A stretch of 64,000 nucleotides of DNA from positions 2,900,001 to 2,964,000 of the forward strand of contig NZ_CP041063.1 of the NCBI RefSeq assembly GCF_011082085.1. The letters are read 5' to 3'. The stretch comes from Bacillus sp. Cs-700. GTDB taxonomy: Bacteria; Bacillota; Bacilli; Bacillales; Guptibacillaceae. Of the stretch, positions 1 through 8,204 are shown one piece after another (the first letter of the stretch is position 1; every line of letters starts with the position of its first letter). Under the pieces are notes generated by a model that saw only the letters and a list, made by a program, of their open reading frames with translations, was not told the DNA's origin and made no database searches. The translations under genes were made by a program, and so were the position numbers.

Positions 1-1005
1 CCTATTCGTGCTGATTATACGTATACTATTCAATGCCCGAAGCTTGGAGCCTATCTTTACCCTGATGCTGAATTTTATGGAGAATTGGAGATTGTTAATA
101 TCGGTCTTCCACAAACTGCTTTTTCATCAAGCGATAGAGCACTCTGGCAAAAATCAGACGTACATCGCACGCTTTCTGATCGATCGGCATCCTCTCATAA
201 AGGAAGCCATGGAAAAGGTCTGGTAATTGGCGGATCAAGAGGAATGGTTGGCGCACCAATTATGACAGCGAAAGCAGCCTATCGAAGCGGAGCCGGTTTA
301 ATACAAGTTTCTGTTCCTGAGGAAATCCTGTCGATGACAGCTGGTGCCGTAGTTGAAACAATTTTTCAGGGGTATCCATCTCGTAATGGATTTTTCTCTG
401 GTGAGGTACCTGATGATCTCGCACCATTTGACGGAATCGCGGTTGGTCCAGGTCTTGGAAGACAACCAGGGTGCCAACAAATCGTTGAAACGATGTTAGC
501 GACAGATTCGCTCCTCATTTTGGACGCAGATGCCTTGTACCACTTATCTGAGTTGAAAGAGCGCCTTAAGGCAAGAGAAGCACCAACTGTTTTGACACCT
601 CATCCTGGTGAGATGGCGAGGTTAACTGGGCTGTCGATCAAGGAAGTGCAAAGGAAGCGATTCGACATCTCGCGAGAATTTGCTAAAGAGTTCGGTGTTT
701 ATCTTGTTTTAAAAGGCCCTTATACGATTGTGACTGCTCCTGATGGAAGTCAATATGTGAATACAACAGGTAATCCTGCGCTCGCTAAGGGTGGATCTGG
801 TGACGTTTTAACTGGCATGATTCTTGCCTTTGTCATGCACAGCGCGTCTCTTCAAGAGGGGATAAGCAATGCCGTTTATTTACACGGTCAATCAGCAGAT
901 ACTCTCGTGCAAACCGCTCATTCTACTCTTGATGTACTGGCAACTGACGTCATTGCTACAATACCAACCGTTCTGCATTCATTTCTCGAGCAACACCACG
1001 GATAG
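1..1005 (+). CDS. nnr: Bifunctional NAD(P)H-hydrate repair enzyme, 3' part
   Basis: Repairs NADHX/NADPHX: an N-terminal epimerase converts R to S hydrate and a C-terminal ADP/ATP-dependent dehydratase restores NAD(P)H. The reading frame is open to base 1, and the first about 37 codons (ADYTYTIQCPKLGAYL... then GELEIVNIGLP) match the end of the YjeF_N epimerase domain, so the gene starts upstream of the window. The TTG at 85 is only an internal codon. The kinase-like dehydratase domain follows, with GGSRGMVGAPIM, GPGLGR, LTPHPGEMARL and the NPALAKGGSGDVLTGMI nucleotide/active-site motif. The C-terminus is complete (TAG 1003-1005). It lies 62 bp before the lipoprotein gene; in B. subtilis acpS occupies the position before ydcC. 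Confidence 0.93.
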   Translation, partial: PIRADYTYTIQCPKLGAYLYPDAEFYGELEIVNIGLPQTAFSSSDRALWQKSDVHRTLSDRSASSHKGSHGKGLVIGGSRGMVGAPIMTAKAAYRSGAGLIQVSVPEEILSMTAGAVVETIFQGYPSRNGFFSGEVPDDLAPFDGIAVGPGLGRQPGCQQIVETMLATDSLLILDADALYHLSELKERLKAREAPTVLTPHPGEMARLTGLSIKEVQRKRFDISREFAKEFGVYLVLKGPYTIVTAPDGSQYVNTTGNPALAKGGSGDVLTGMILAFVMHSASLQEGISNAVYLHGQSADTLVQTAHSTLDVLATDVIATIPTVLHSFLEQHHG

Positions 1006-1067
1006 GTTTTTCACCATACAGGAACCTCCTTTGTCGTTTTAAATGAGGCAAAGGAGTTGGGGATAGA

Positions 1068-2069
1068 GTGAAAAAGTTCGGTGCAGTTATATTAATTGGG
1101 ATATTGATTGCGGTGCTTGCAGGTTGCGGACAAAAAAGTCAGGAAGATGTGGTTAATGCCCTTGATAAGAAATTGAACGAAATGGAAGGGTATAAAGTTA
1201 ACGCAAAAATGACGCTTGAAACAGGAGAAGAACCACAGCGTTACGATGTAGAGATCTGGTACCAAAAGCCATCTTATTATCGAGTTGAATTAAAAAACGA
1301 ATCAAAAGAGCAAAGTCAAATTATCTTGCGAAATGATGAAGGAGTTTTTGTTCTCACCCCTGCATTGAATAAAAGTTTTCGATTCCAAAGTGATTGGCCT
1401 GAAAATGGTAGCCAGGCCTATCTGTATAATACGCTCGTGCAGGATATTTTAAACGATTCAGGAGCTCAATTCGAAGCGAAGGAAAATGATTATGTTTTTA
1501 CAACGAAAACAAATTACCAAAACAAGAACTTATCGACCCAATCGATTCAATTAAATAAAAAGGACCTTGCACCAGAAAAAGTAACCATTATGAATCAAGA
1601 TCAAAAGCCCCTTGTTGATATTGAATTTTCGGATATGAAATTCAATGCTTCTTTTGATAAAGGTGCTTTTGATATGGAGCGAAACATGACTGCTGCTCAA
1701 CTGGAAGTGCCGGTGCTTGCAACTACGAATGAGCCTTTTGAAGTCGTGTATCCAATGTATGAGCCGCAAGGAACTGGTTTAACTGATGAGAAAGAAGTGG
1801 CAACCAACAAAGTCATGCTAAGTTTTACTGGAGAAAAATCTTTCACGTTAATAGAAGAGAAAAGTGAGGCTGCTGTTGAAACGAGTGCTCCTGTTAATGT
1901 AAGTGACGGGCAACCCGTTGATTTAGGTTTTACGATGGGAGTTATGACTGATACGACTGTCTCCTGGCATCACAATGGAGTTGATTTCTTCCTTGCGTCA
2001 GATGATTTGTCTCAAGAAGAAATGGCTGCCGTAGCGAGGTCTGTGTACGGCATGACGGAAATTAAATAA
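1068..2069 (+). CDS. ydcC: YdcC-like lipoprotein (LolA-fold family)
   Basis: Predicted 333-aa membrane-anchored lipoprotein. It has a short hydrophobic signal (residues about 5-18) and a lipobox LAGC, giving acylated Cys20. The rest is a soluble extracytoplasmic domain that looks like the LolA/LppX-type beta-sheet fold of B. subtilis YdcC. In B. subtilis ydcC lies directly before alr and is a sporulation-expressed gene; the same position here supports the assignment. The GTG start is chosen because AAGGAGTTGGGG precedes it and the signal peptide begins there. Substrate and exact role are not visible. It is followed by a terminator and a repeat cluster that separate it from alr. Confidence 0.85.
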   Translation: MKKFGAVILIGILIAVLAGCGQKSQEDVVNALDKKLNEMEGYKVNAKMTLETGEEPQRYDVEIWYQKPSYYRVELKNESKEQSQIILRNDEGVFVLTPALNKSFRFQSDWPENGSQAYLYNTLVQDILNDSGAQFEAKENDYVFTTKTNYQNKNLSTQSIQLNKKDLAPEKVTIMNQDQKPLVDIEFSDMKFNASFDKGAFDMERNMTAAQLEVPVLATTNEPFEVVYPMYEPQGTGLTDEKEVATNKVMLSFTGEKSFTLIEEKSEAAVETSAPVNVSDGQPVDLGFTMGVMTDTTVSWHHNGVDFFLASDDLSQEEMAAVARSVYGMTEIK

Positions 2070-2079
2070 TACTCCAAAG

Positions 2080-2114
2080 AGGTTCAGCTATGACAAATGG
2101 CTGGACCTTTTTTG
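2080..2114 (+). terminator. Intrinsic terminator after ydcC
   Basis: AGGTTCAGC pairs with GCTGGACCT (one G-U type pair) and is followed by a T-run. It ends the lipoprotein transcript before the repeat cluster. Confidence 0.75.
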
Positions 2115-2137
2115 GAAATAAGAAGTACCGAACCCTT

Positions 2138-2432
2138 CACATTGAGATCCGCCTTAAGCTAGTCGGGGATAAACAAGACGCTTGCGCTTTTCATTGTCTA
2201 GCTTCAGCGTCTAGTTCCTCGAGTCGCTTCAGCTTTTGACCAGAACACAAAGACCGTGTTCCAATCAAAAGCTTCCAGCGCTTGTCGGAACTAAACAAGA
2301 CGCTTGCGCTTTTTTTGTCTAGCTTCAGCGTCTATCCCCTCGAGGTCTTAAGTCAGATCTCATTGTGGTAAAACAACCACATTGAGATCCGCCTTAAGCT
2401 AGTCGGGGATAAACAAGACGCTTGCGCTTTTC
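2138..2432. repeat. Composite palindromic repeat cluster between ydcC and alr
   Basis: A 55-bp unit at 2138-2192 recurs exactly at 2378-2432. Inside are further repeats: AAACAAGACGCTTGCGCTTT at 2171-2190, 2293-2312 (one base offset in the flank) and 2411-2430, and TGTCTAGCTTCAGCGTCT at 2195-2212 and 2317-2334. Inverted arms are present: GATCTCATTGTGG (about 2357-2369) against CCACATTGAGATC (2378-2390), with CTTAAG on both outer sides; and a hairpin-rich element at 2216-2288. This resembles the dispersed REP-like palindromic repeats of Bacillus genomes. No ORF is credible here. No transposase is near. Confidence 0.85.
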
Positions 2433-2485
2433 TTAAAATCTCCTAAAATAGAGGGCAGAGTGTATTGTTGTGGGAGGAAGTTGGA

Positions 2486-3652
2486 ATGGACAATCAAGTG
2501 TTTTATCGTGGGACATGGGCTGAGGTAGACCTCGATGCTATCGAAGAGAATGTAAAGTCTTATAAACGATACGTATCGGATGAAGTTGGGATTATGGCTG
2601 TTGTGAAAGCCAACGGATATGGACATGGAGCGGTTGCAGTTGCCGAGAAGGCTTTACACGCTGGGGCTGAATATTTAGCGGTAGCGATTTTAGACGAAGC
2701 GATTTCTCTACGAGAAGCAGGCATTAAAGCTCCTATTCTTGTATTGGGGTGGGTGCCGCCTATTTATGCTAAAGTAGCGGCTGTGAATGAGATCACCCTT
2801 ACTGTTTTTCAAGAAAAATGGTTAGAGGAAGCTTTTGCAGTATTGGACGGAATGTTGCTGAACATCCATCTAAAAATAGACACTGGTATGGGGCGACTTG
2901 GCATTAAAGGAAAAAAAGAAGCCAAGCAAATCATTGAGTGTTTGAATACCTTTGCGTTATTTCATATAGAAGGTTTTTATACACATTTTGCAACAGCAGA
3001 TGAGCCTAGTAATTCGTTTATTGAAACGCAGATAAAGAAATTTGAAGACATCACTTCCTTTCTTAAGGAGAATGGTTTGCAACCAAAGTGGATCCATCTT
3101 GGAAATAGCGCTGGGTCATTACGTGTTCCCGAACGGATTGGCAATCTTATTCGTCTAGGCATTTCGATGTATGGGCTAAGTCCCTCTCAAGAAATGAAGC
3201 CAATACTACCTTTTGCATTAAAGCCTGCGTTTTGCCTCTATAGTCAGCTTGTGCACGTAAAGAAAATGAAGGCTGGAGAACCGATTAGCTATGGTTCTAC
3301 GTATCACTCGGCTGAAGGTGAATGGATTGGAACGATTCCGATTGGATATGCTGATGGATGGATACGCAAGCTAGGTAAAGCGTATGTGCTCGTAAACGGT
3401 GAGCGTGCTCCGATCGTTGGGCGTATTTGTATGGATCAATTCATGGTTCGCTTGCCTTCGCAAGTAGAGATTGGTACCAAGGTGACACTGATAGGAACAG
3501 AGGGCGCAGAAGAAATTACAATAGATGACATTGCTGAGCGACTTGAGACGATAAACTATGAAATTCCTTGTATGATTGGACCGCGTGTTCCGAGACTTTT
3601 TCTCGAAAATGGAGAAAAAAAAGGCGTAATGAATACAATTTTAAAAAAATAG
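2486..3652 (+). CDS. alr: Alanine racemase
   Basis: PLP enzyme interconverting L- and D-alanine, supplying D-Ala for peptidoglycan in the cytoplasm. 388 aa, the usual Alr length. The N-terminal TIM barrel carries the PLP lysine in AVVKANGYGHG (Lys41); the second catalytic residue is the Tyr of ISYGSTY (about residue 269). The Alr C-terminal beta domain contains GRICMDQFMV. Start chosen at ATG 2486, 5 bases after the ribosome site GGGAGGAAGTTGG; an in-frame TTG at 2465 lies upstream of that site and is rejected. Followed by the toxin-antitoxin pair exactly as in B. subtilis. Confidence 0.97.
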   Translation: MDNQVFYRGTWAEVDLDAIEENVKSYKRYVSDEVGIMAVVKANGYGHGAVAVAEKALHAGAEYLAVAILDEAISLREAGIKAPILVLGWVPPIYAKVAAVNEITLTVFQEKWLEEAFAVLDGMLLNIHLKIDTGMGRLGIKGKKEAKQIIECLNTFALFHIEGFYTHFATADEPSNSFIETQIKKFEDITSFLKENGLQPKWIHLGNSAGSLRVPERIGNLIRLGISMYGLSPSQEMKPILPFALKPAFCLYSQLVHVKKMKAGEPISYGSTYHSAEGEWIGTIPIGYADGWIRKLGKAYVLVNGERAPIVGRICMDQFMVRLPSQVEIGTKVTLIGTEGAEEITIDDIAERLETINYEIPCMIGPRVPRLFLENGEKKGVMNTILKK

Positions 3653-3709
3653 TAAAATAAAAGAAGGATTTTGCAAGAATATGATGAAATAGTCTTGTGG
3701 AAAGTTGTT

Positions 3710-3738
3710 TTGCAATGCGTCGCGCGCAATGGTAAGAT
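3710..3738 (+). promoter_or_regulatory. SigA-type promoter of ndoAI-ndoA
   Basis: TTGCAA at 3710-3715 and TAAGAT at 3733-3738 are separated by 17 bp, about 50 bp before the antitoxin start. Prediction by motif only. Confidence 0.55.
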
Positions 3739-3786
3739 TAATGGTGGAATACAATATGAGTAGCAGTGCTTCGGAGGTGTATGTTT

Positions 3787-4065
3787 GTGTCAGAGGCAAA
3801 CAAAAAATCGATTGTTGTAACTCTCCCACAACATATTTTAAATGAGGTGGATGGTATTATTCAACAGGAACAGCTTGATCGTAACGAGTTCATATCACAG
3901 GCCACGACAATGTATATTCGCGAACGAAAGAAGCGACAAATTCGTGACGCCATGCGCCAGGGATACATGGAGATGGCTAAGATTAATTTGAACCTTGCAG
4001 CAGAAGCCTTTCTTGTTGAGGAGGAAGCAGAGCACACCGTGGACCGCTTAGTAAGCGGGGTGTAG
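3787..4065 (+). CDS. ndoAI: Antitoxin EndoAI (ribbon-helix-helix)
   Basis: 92-aa antitoxin partner of the MazF-type RNase encoded 4 bp downstream. The N-terminal half ([19 protein letters not shown]) fits a MetJ/CopG ribbon-helix-helix DNA-binding fold, and the C-terminal helix should block the toxin's RNA groove. Start chosen at GTG 3787, giving MSEANKK, because GGAGGTG at 3773-3779 is 7 bp away; the ATG at 3781 is too close. By analogy with B. subtilis it forms an antitoxin-toxin complex; whether it also represses its own promoter is not shown here. Conserved position between alr and rsbR. Confidence 0.9.
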   Translation: MSEANKKSIVVTLPQHILNEVDGIIQQEQLDRNEFISQATTMYIRERKKRQIRDAMRQGYMEMAKINLNLAAEAFLVEEEAEHTVDRLVSGV

Positions 4066-4069
4066 TGGC

Positions 4070-4420
4070 TTGATTGTCAAACGAGGTGATGTGTATTTTG
4101 CTGACCTTTCTCCTGTTGTAGGTTCTGAACAAGGTGGCGTAAGACCCGTCTTGATTATTCAGAACGACATTGGGAATCGTTTTAGTCCTACTGTCATTGT
4201 TGCTGCAATCACTGCGCAAATTCAGAAAGCAAAGCTTCCCACACATGTCGAAATCGATGCGAAGCGCTATGGATTTGAACGTGATTCGGTTATACTGCTA
4301 GAGCAAATCCGTACTATTGATAAACAGCGTCTAACTGATAAAATCACTCACCTTGATGAGGGTATGATGCAAAGGGTACAAGAAGCTTTGCAAATCAGCC
4401 TTGGACTTATTGATTTTTGA
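4070..4420 (+). CDS. ndoA: Endoribonuclease EndoA (MazF toxin)
   Basis: 116-aa MazF/PemK-family mRNA interferase, the same length as B. subtilis EndoA (which cleaves at UACAU). Family signatures: [29 protein letters not shown] and [20 protein letters not shown] start as in B. subtilis, reading MIVKRGD. Translationally close to the antitoxin gene (4-bp gap), which lets the antitoxin be made first. A terminator follows, so the pair is separable from the SigB module downstream. Confidence 0.95.
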   Translation: MIVKRGDVYFADLSPVVGSEQGGVRPVLIIQNDIGNRFSPTVIVAAITAQIQKAKLPTHVEIDAKRYGFERDSVILLEQIRTIDKQRLTDKITHLDEGMMQRVQEALQISLGLIDF

Positions 4421-4436
4421 AAACGTATAATACCCA

Positions 4437-4469
4437 AACGAAGCTGCTCCTATGAGCAGTTTTTTTTAT
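4437..4469 (+). terminator. Intrinsic terminator after ndoA
   Basis: CTGCTC-CTAT-GAGCAG hairpin followed by a run of eight T. Confidence 0.85.
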
Positions 4470-4697
4470 ATTAATTCATTCAAACGAAAGTTAATTATTG
4501 GGAATGTTAGTCACATAAACCCCTTCTAATCCCGAACATTTAGTAGTGAGGACAGCAGGGAATTTTCTAGTTATGTCGAAAAGTGTGTTAAGATGAAAAT
4601 GATGTAATGTGCTAAGACTAGGAAAGCATAATTATTGCGAGACGTTCCATGCAATGAGAAGATAAATGAATGTAGAAAGATCGTAGGGAGGAGCAAG

Positions 4698-5519
4698 ATG
4701 GACAAGTTAGTCATACAATTATTGAATGAAAGTCGTGAACGAATCTACACTAGGTGGATGGATGAGATGGAGAGGGTTCGTGATGAGCATCGGCTACAAT
4801 CAATAACGGATACAGCCTATGAAGAAACGAACAAAGAGCTCTTTGAAATCATTTACACGCATATCGAGCAAAATGTTCATAAGCCAACAGATCGAATGAC
4901 AGAATTTGCTGAACATCTAATGAAGATTGGTTGGAGACTTAGCTATATAACGCAAGGTTTGCAAAACTTCCGTCGAATTATTTTAGCAGTTCTACTAGAT
5001 GCGAATCAATCGAATGAAAAAGTATACAGTATGTATGATGAGATTGATCGTTGGATTGACCCTATTGTGAACCAGTTGATTAATGAAAGTGCAAAGAACT
5101 GGGAAAACACAGTTTCTATTCAAAAGGTCGCTCTTCAAGAATTGTCGGCTCCGCTTATTCCGGTATTTGAGAATATTAGTGTCATGCCACTGATTGGAAC
5201 CATTGATACTGAGCGAGCCAAGTTGATCATGGAGAATTTGTTAACCGGTGTAATTAAACATCGATCACAAGTGGTCCTTATTGATATTACTGGAGTGCCT
5301 GTAGTGGATACAATGGTAGCTCATCATATTATACAGGCAGCAGAAGCAGTTCGACTCGTTGGGGCGCAGTGTATTCTAGTTGGAATTAGACCGGAAATTG
5401 CTCAAACAATCGTTAACCTGGGGATCGACCTTGGTCAATTCCCGACGAAAAGCACGTTATTTAAAGGCATGAAAACTGCATTAGAAATGACTAAACGCAA
5501 AATGATTGAGATTGAGTAA
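4698..5519 (+). CDS. rsbRA: Stressosome protein RsbRA
   Basis: 273-aa scaffold and sensor of the stressosome, the cytoplasmic complex that releases RsbT on environmental stress. The N-terminal half is the non-haem globin-like sensor domain and the C-terminal half a STAS domain. The two regulatory threonines fall exactly at Thr171 (GTIDT) and Thr205 (VVDTMV), the numbering known in B. subtilis. Start chosen at ATG 4698 because GGGAGGAGC ends 4 bp before it; an in-frame upstream extension (from 4635) lies before that site. First gene of the rsb operon, 12 bp before rsbS. Confidence 0.96.
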   Translation: MDKLVIQLLNESRERIYTRWMDEMERVRDEHRLQSITDTAYEETNKELFEIIYTHIEQNVHKPTDRMTEFAEHLMKIGWRLSYITQGLQNFRRIILAVLLDANQSNEKVYSMYDEIDRWIDPIVNQLINESAKNWENTVSIQKVALQELSAPLIPVFENISVMPLIGTIDTERAKLIMENLLTGVIKHRSQVVLIDITGVPVVDTMVAHHIIQAAEAVRLVGAQCILVGIRPEIAQTIVNLGIDLGQFPTKSTLFKGMKTALEMTKRKMIEIE

Positions 5520-5531
5520 GGGGGGAAGACA

Positions 5532-5888
5532 ATGCGAATTCCTATATTAAAATTGAATCAATATTTATTAATTACAATTCAAGTTGATCTCGATGACAAA
5601 ACAGCACTTCAATTTCAGGAGGATTTGCTCGAGAAGATTCATGAAACAGGAGCAAAAGGCGTTGTAATTGATTTAACATCTGTCGATATGATTGACTCCT
5701 TCATTGCTAAAGTTTTAGGCGATGTGGTGCGCATGTCAAATTTAATGGGGGCAAAAGTAGTGCTGACAGGAATCCAACCTGCTGTTGCTATTACGCTAAT
5801 TGATTTAGGTATTATGATGAAAAACGTCCCAACTGCATTAGATTTAGAACAGGGGTTAGAGAAATTACAACAGGAATTGGGGGGATAA
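5532..5888 (+). CDS. rsbS: RsbT antagonist RsbS
   Basis: 118-aa single STAS-domain protein that holds RsbT in the stressosome until phosphorylated. The phosphorylation site is Ser56 in DMIDSF, equivalent to Ser59 in B. subtilis. AGGGGGGAAGAC precedes the ATG. Three bases separate its stop from rsbT, so the pair is probably translationally coupled. Confidence 0.95.
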   Translation: MRIPILKLNQYLLITIQVDLDDKTALQFQEDLLEKIHETGAKGVVIDLTSVDMIDSFIAKVLGDVVRMSNLMGAKVVLTGIQPAVAITLIDLGIMMKNVPTALDLEQGLEKLQQELGG

Positions 5889-5891
5889 GTT

Positions 5892-6293
5892 ATGAATATC
5901 CAATCCTGTGTGGAAGTACGAAATGAGTGGGATATCGTGAAAGCGAGGCAGTCTGGTAGGAATATTGCTAAAGAACTTGGCTTCGGTACGGTCGATCAAG
6001 CTCGCATTACCACGGCTATTTCTGAACTAGCGCGTAACATATACCTCTATGCTGGAAATGGCGAAGTAGCCATTGAACGTGTAGAAAACGGTGGAAAATT
6101 TGGTCTTAAAATTGAAGCATCCGACTCTGGCCCAGGAATTAAAGACATTAGAAAAGTAATGGAAGATGGTTTTACAACCTCTGGTGGTCTTGGAGCTGGT
6201 TTACCTGGTGTTAAACGATTGATGGATGAGTTTACAATTGATTCGAAAGAGAACGAAGGTACAGTTATCACTTCTATTAAATGGCTCCGTTAA
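5892..6293 (+). CDS. rsbT: Serine kinase RsbT
   Basis: 133-aa GHKL-type kinase that phosphorylates RsbR and RsbS; once freed it binds and activates the phosphatase RsbU. The ATP-binding motifs are visible: N-box ISELARNIYLYA, G1 box DSGPGIKD and G2 box GGLGAGLPGVKRLMDEF. Full length for the family. It leads into rsbU after a short gap that carries the rsbU ribosome site. Confidence 0.95.
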   Translation: MNIQSCVEVRNEWDIVKARQSGRNIAKELGFGTVDQARITTAISELARNIYLYAGNGEVAIERVENGGKFGLKIEASDSGPGIKDIRKVMEDGFTTSGGLGAGLPGVKRLMDEFTIDSKENEGTVITSIKWLR

Positions 6294-6309
6294 GGAGGGA
6301 TCGAGCATA

Positions 6310-7320
6310 ATGGACGACCGAGATCTTCAATATCAAAAGTATAAAGCAATATTAGAAAATTATTTAGAAGAGCAATCTGAGCAAACCTTATATAAGGGAC
6401 AGCAGTTTAGTCGGAAGATGATTGAACAAAAGATCTCCCCTGAAGAAGCAGTTAGTCTCCATGTAAGTGTTCTAGAGGAACTATTTCCTGATATTCCTGA
6501 GCCGCTTAAAAATTCGTATGATTTTTTGCTTGAAATGATGATTGGGTACGGATTCGCCTATCGAGAGCATCAAAGTCTTCGGAGTCGACAGCAACAGTTG
6601 GAATCTGAAATTGAAATTGCTGCAAATATGCAACAAACGTTACTAGCGGGCGATAAACCGGAAGTACCCAATCTTGATATTGGTGCCATTAGTAAACCCG
6701 CCCAGAAAATGAGCGGGGATTACTATCACTTTGTTCAAGACGAGAATGATTGTGTAAGTGTAGCGATTGCAGATGTCATTGGAAAAGGTATTCCTGCGGC
6801 ACTTTGTATGAGTATGATTAAGTACACAATGGATAGCGCACCAGAGCAGCGAATGCAGCCTGGAGCAGTTCTTGAGAACCTTAATCGCGTAGTGGAACAA
6901 AATGTTGATCCTAATATGTTTATTACGATGTTTTATGGATTATATGATCCAAGGGTGCATTCATTTTATTACGCTGGAGCCGGTCATGAGCCGGGCTTTT
7001 TTTACGATGCGGAAAAGGATGAATTTGAAGAGCTTTTTACAAAGGGACTTGTGCTTGGTGTCTCAAAGAAAACATCCTATCAAGAATATCAGCGCGTACT
7101 TAATGGAAATGATATGGTTATCATGCTTTCTGACGGTGTTACAGAATGCCGTTCGACAAATGGTTTTATTGAACGCGATGAAATCGTAGCGTTGATTCGT
7201 AAATATATTCACCTCTCAGCACAAGAAATTGTGGAAGAGGTTTACCGAGAACTTGAGCGTCTGCAGGAGTTTGAACTCAGAGATGATTTCACTCTGGTTA
7301 TTTTAAGACGCGAGGTTTAA
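6310..7320 (+). CDS. rsbU: Phosphoserine phosphatase RsbU
   Basis: 336-aa activator phosphatase of the environmental branch of the SigB pathway. It dephosphorylates RsbV-P when RsbT binds its N-terminal helical domain (residues about 1-85). The C-terminal PP2C/SpoIIE domain has GDYYHFV, DVIGKGIPAAL, GAGHEPGFFY and LSDGVTE with its metal-binding Asp residues. Start chosen at ATG 6310 after AAGGAGGGATCG; the longer in-frame extension overlaps rsbT and precedes this site. Confidence 0.95.
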   Translation: MDDRDLQYQKYKAILENYLEEQSEQTLYKGQQFSRKMIEQKISPEEAVSLHVSVLEELFPDIPEPLKNSYDFLLEMMIGYGFAYREHQSLRSRQQQLESEIEIAANMQQTLLAGDKPEVPNLDIGAISKPAQKMSGDYYHFVQDENDCVSVAIADVIGKGIPAALCMSMIKYTMDSAPEQRMQPGAVLENLNRVVEQNVDPNMFITMFYGLYDPRVHSFYYAGAGHEPGFFYDAEKDEFEELFTKGLVLGVSKKTSYQEYQRVLNGNDMVIMLSDGVTECRSTNGFIERDEIVALIRKYIHLSAQEIVEEVYRELERLQEFELRDDFTLVILRREV

Positions 7321-7340
7321 CTTCTTTCTAAAAGTGGAAT
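7315..7340 (+). promoter_or_regulatory. Candidate SigB-dependent internal promoter before rsbV
   Basis: GTTTAA at 7315-7320 and TGGAAT at 7335-7340 are 14 bp apart, close to the SigB consensus GTTTAA-N12-14-GGGWAW (5 of 6 in the -10). The -35 overlaps the rsbU stop. In B. subtilis a SigB promoter lies at this place and autoregulates rsbV-rsbW-sigB-rsbX. Confidence 0.7.
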
Positions 7341-7395
7341 AAGGAAATAATGACTTTAACTAATAATTAGAAGCAACCTAACAGGGGGTAATGTT

Positions 7396-7725
7396 ATGAA
7401 TTTACAGATCAAACAAGAAGATCATGAGAATACACATCATTTACATATAGGTGGAGAGATTGACGCTTACACGGCGCCACAGTTAAGAGAGGCTTTACTT
7501 CCGCTAACTGGAAAAGAAGGTCATGAAACGCTCGTTCATCTTGGTGATGTTAATTATATGGATAGCACAGGTTTAGGTGTATTTGTTGGTGCGCTGAAAT
7601 CTTCCAAAGAGCACGGTAGCTCGTTGAAACTAACTGGAATGACTTCACGCGTACAGCGTCTATTTGAAATCACTGGACTTGATGAAGTGATTGACATTGA
7701 AGACGTAAAGGGGGGATCAAAGTGA
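7396..7725 (+). CDS. rsbV: Anti-anti-sigma factor RsbV
   Basis: 109-aa STAS protein. Dephosphorylated RsbV captures RsbW and thereby frees SigB. The phosphorylation site is Ser57 in the motif MDSTGLGVF (Ser56 in B. subtilis). AGGGGGTAA lies 6 bp before the ATG. The stop overlaps the rsbW GTG start by 4 bp (GTGA), typical of coupled, stoichiometric synthesis. Confidence 0.97.
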   Translation: MNLQIKQEDHENTHHLHIGGEIDAYTAPQLREALLPLTGKEGHETLVHLGDVNYMDSTGLGVFVGALKSSKEHGSSLKLTGMTSRVQRLFEITGLDEVIDIEDVKGGSK

Positions 7726-8204
7726 TAAACATTTCAGATTTTGTTGAAATGAAAATCCCTGCTCAAGCAGAATTTGTTGGTGTAACAAGATTAACGGTTT
7801 CTGGAATTGCGAATCGCATGGGCTATTCCTATGATGAAATCGAGGACATTAAAATAGCACTATCAGAAGCATGTACAAACGCTGTTAACCACGCATATAA
7901 AGAAGATGAAAAAGGACAAATTACCATTGGGTTTGGTATTTATGAAGACCGTTTAGAAATGATGGTCCTTGATCGTGGGCAAAGCTTCGACTATACAAAG
8001 GTTTCTGAAAAACTAGGACCAGTTGATAGCGAGAAGTCAGTTGAACAACTCAGTGAGGGAGGATTGGGACTCTTTCTGATTGAATCACTAATGGACAAAG
8101 TGGAAATCAGTGGAGAGGACGGAGTAGTAGTAATGATGACAAAGTTCCTCCACAGAGATGGGGTGGAAGTAGATGCCGACACAATCTCATCATCCCCGCA
8201 ATAA
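7722..8204 (+). CDS. rsbW: Anti-sigma-B factor / serine kinase RsbW
   Basis: 160-aa GHKL kinase that binds SigB and phosphorylates RsbV. N-box ALSEACTNAVNHAYK, G1 box VLDRGQSFD and G2 region SEGGLGLFLIESLMD are intact. GTG start inside the rsbV stop; GGGGGGATC is the ribosome site. Its 3' end overlaps sigB by 32 bp, so the partner proteins are probably made in a fixed ratio. Confidence 0.97.
   Translation: MINISDFVEMKIPAQAEFVGVTRLTVSGIANRMGYSYDEIEDIKIALSEACTNAVNHAYKEDEKGQITIGFGIYEDRLEMMVLDRGQSFDYTKVSEKLGPVDSEKSVEQLSEGGLGLFLIESLMDKVEISGEDGVVVMMTKFLHRDGVEVDADTISSSPQ

Noticed and set aside
2399-2626. Minus-strand ORF over the alr start
   Set aside because: Overlaps the repeat cluster and the alr start with no ribosome site; a shadow of the repeat and alr.
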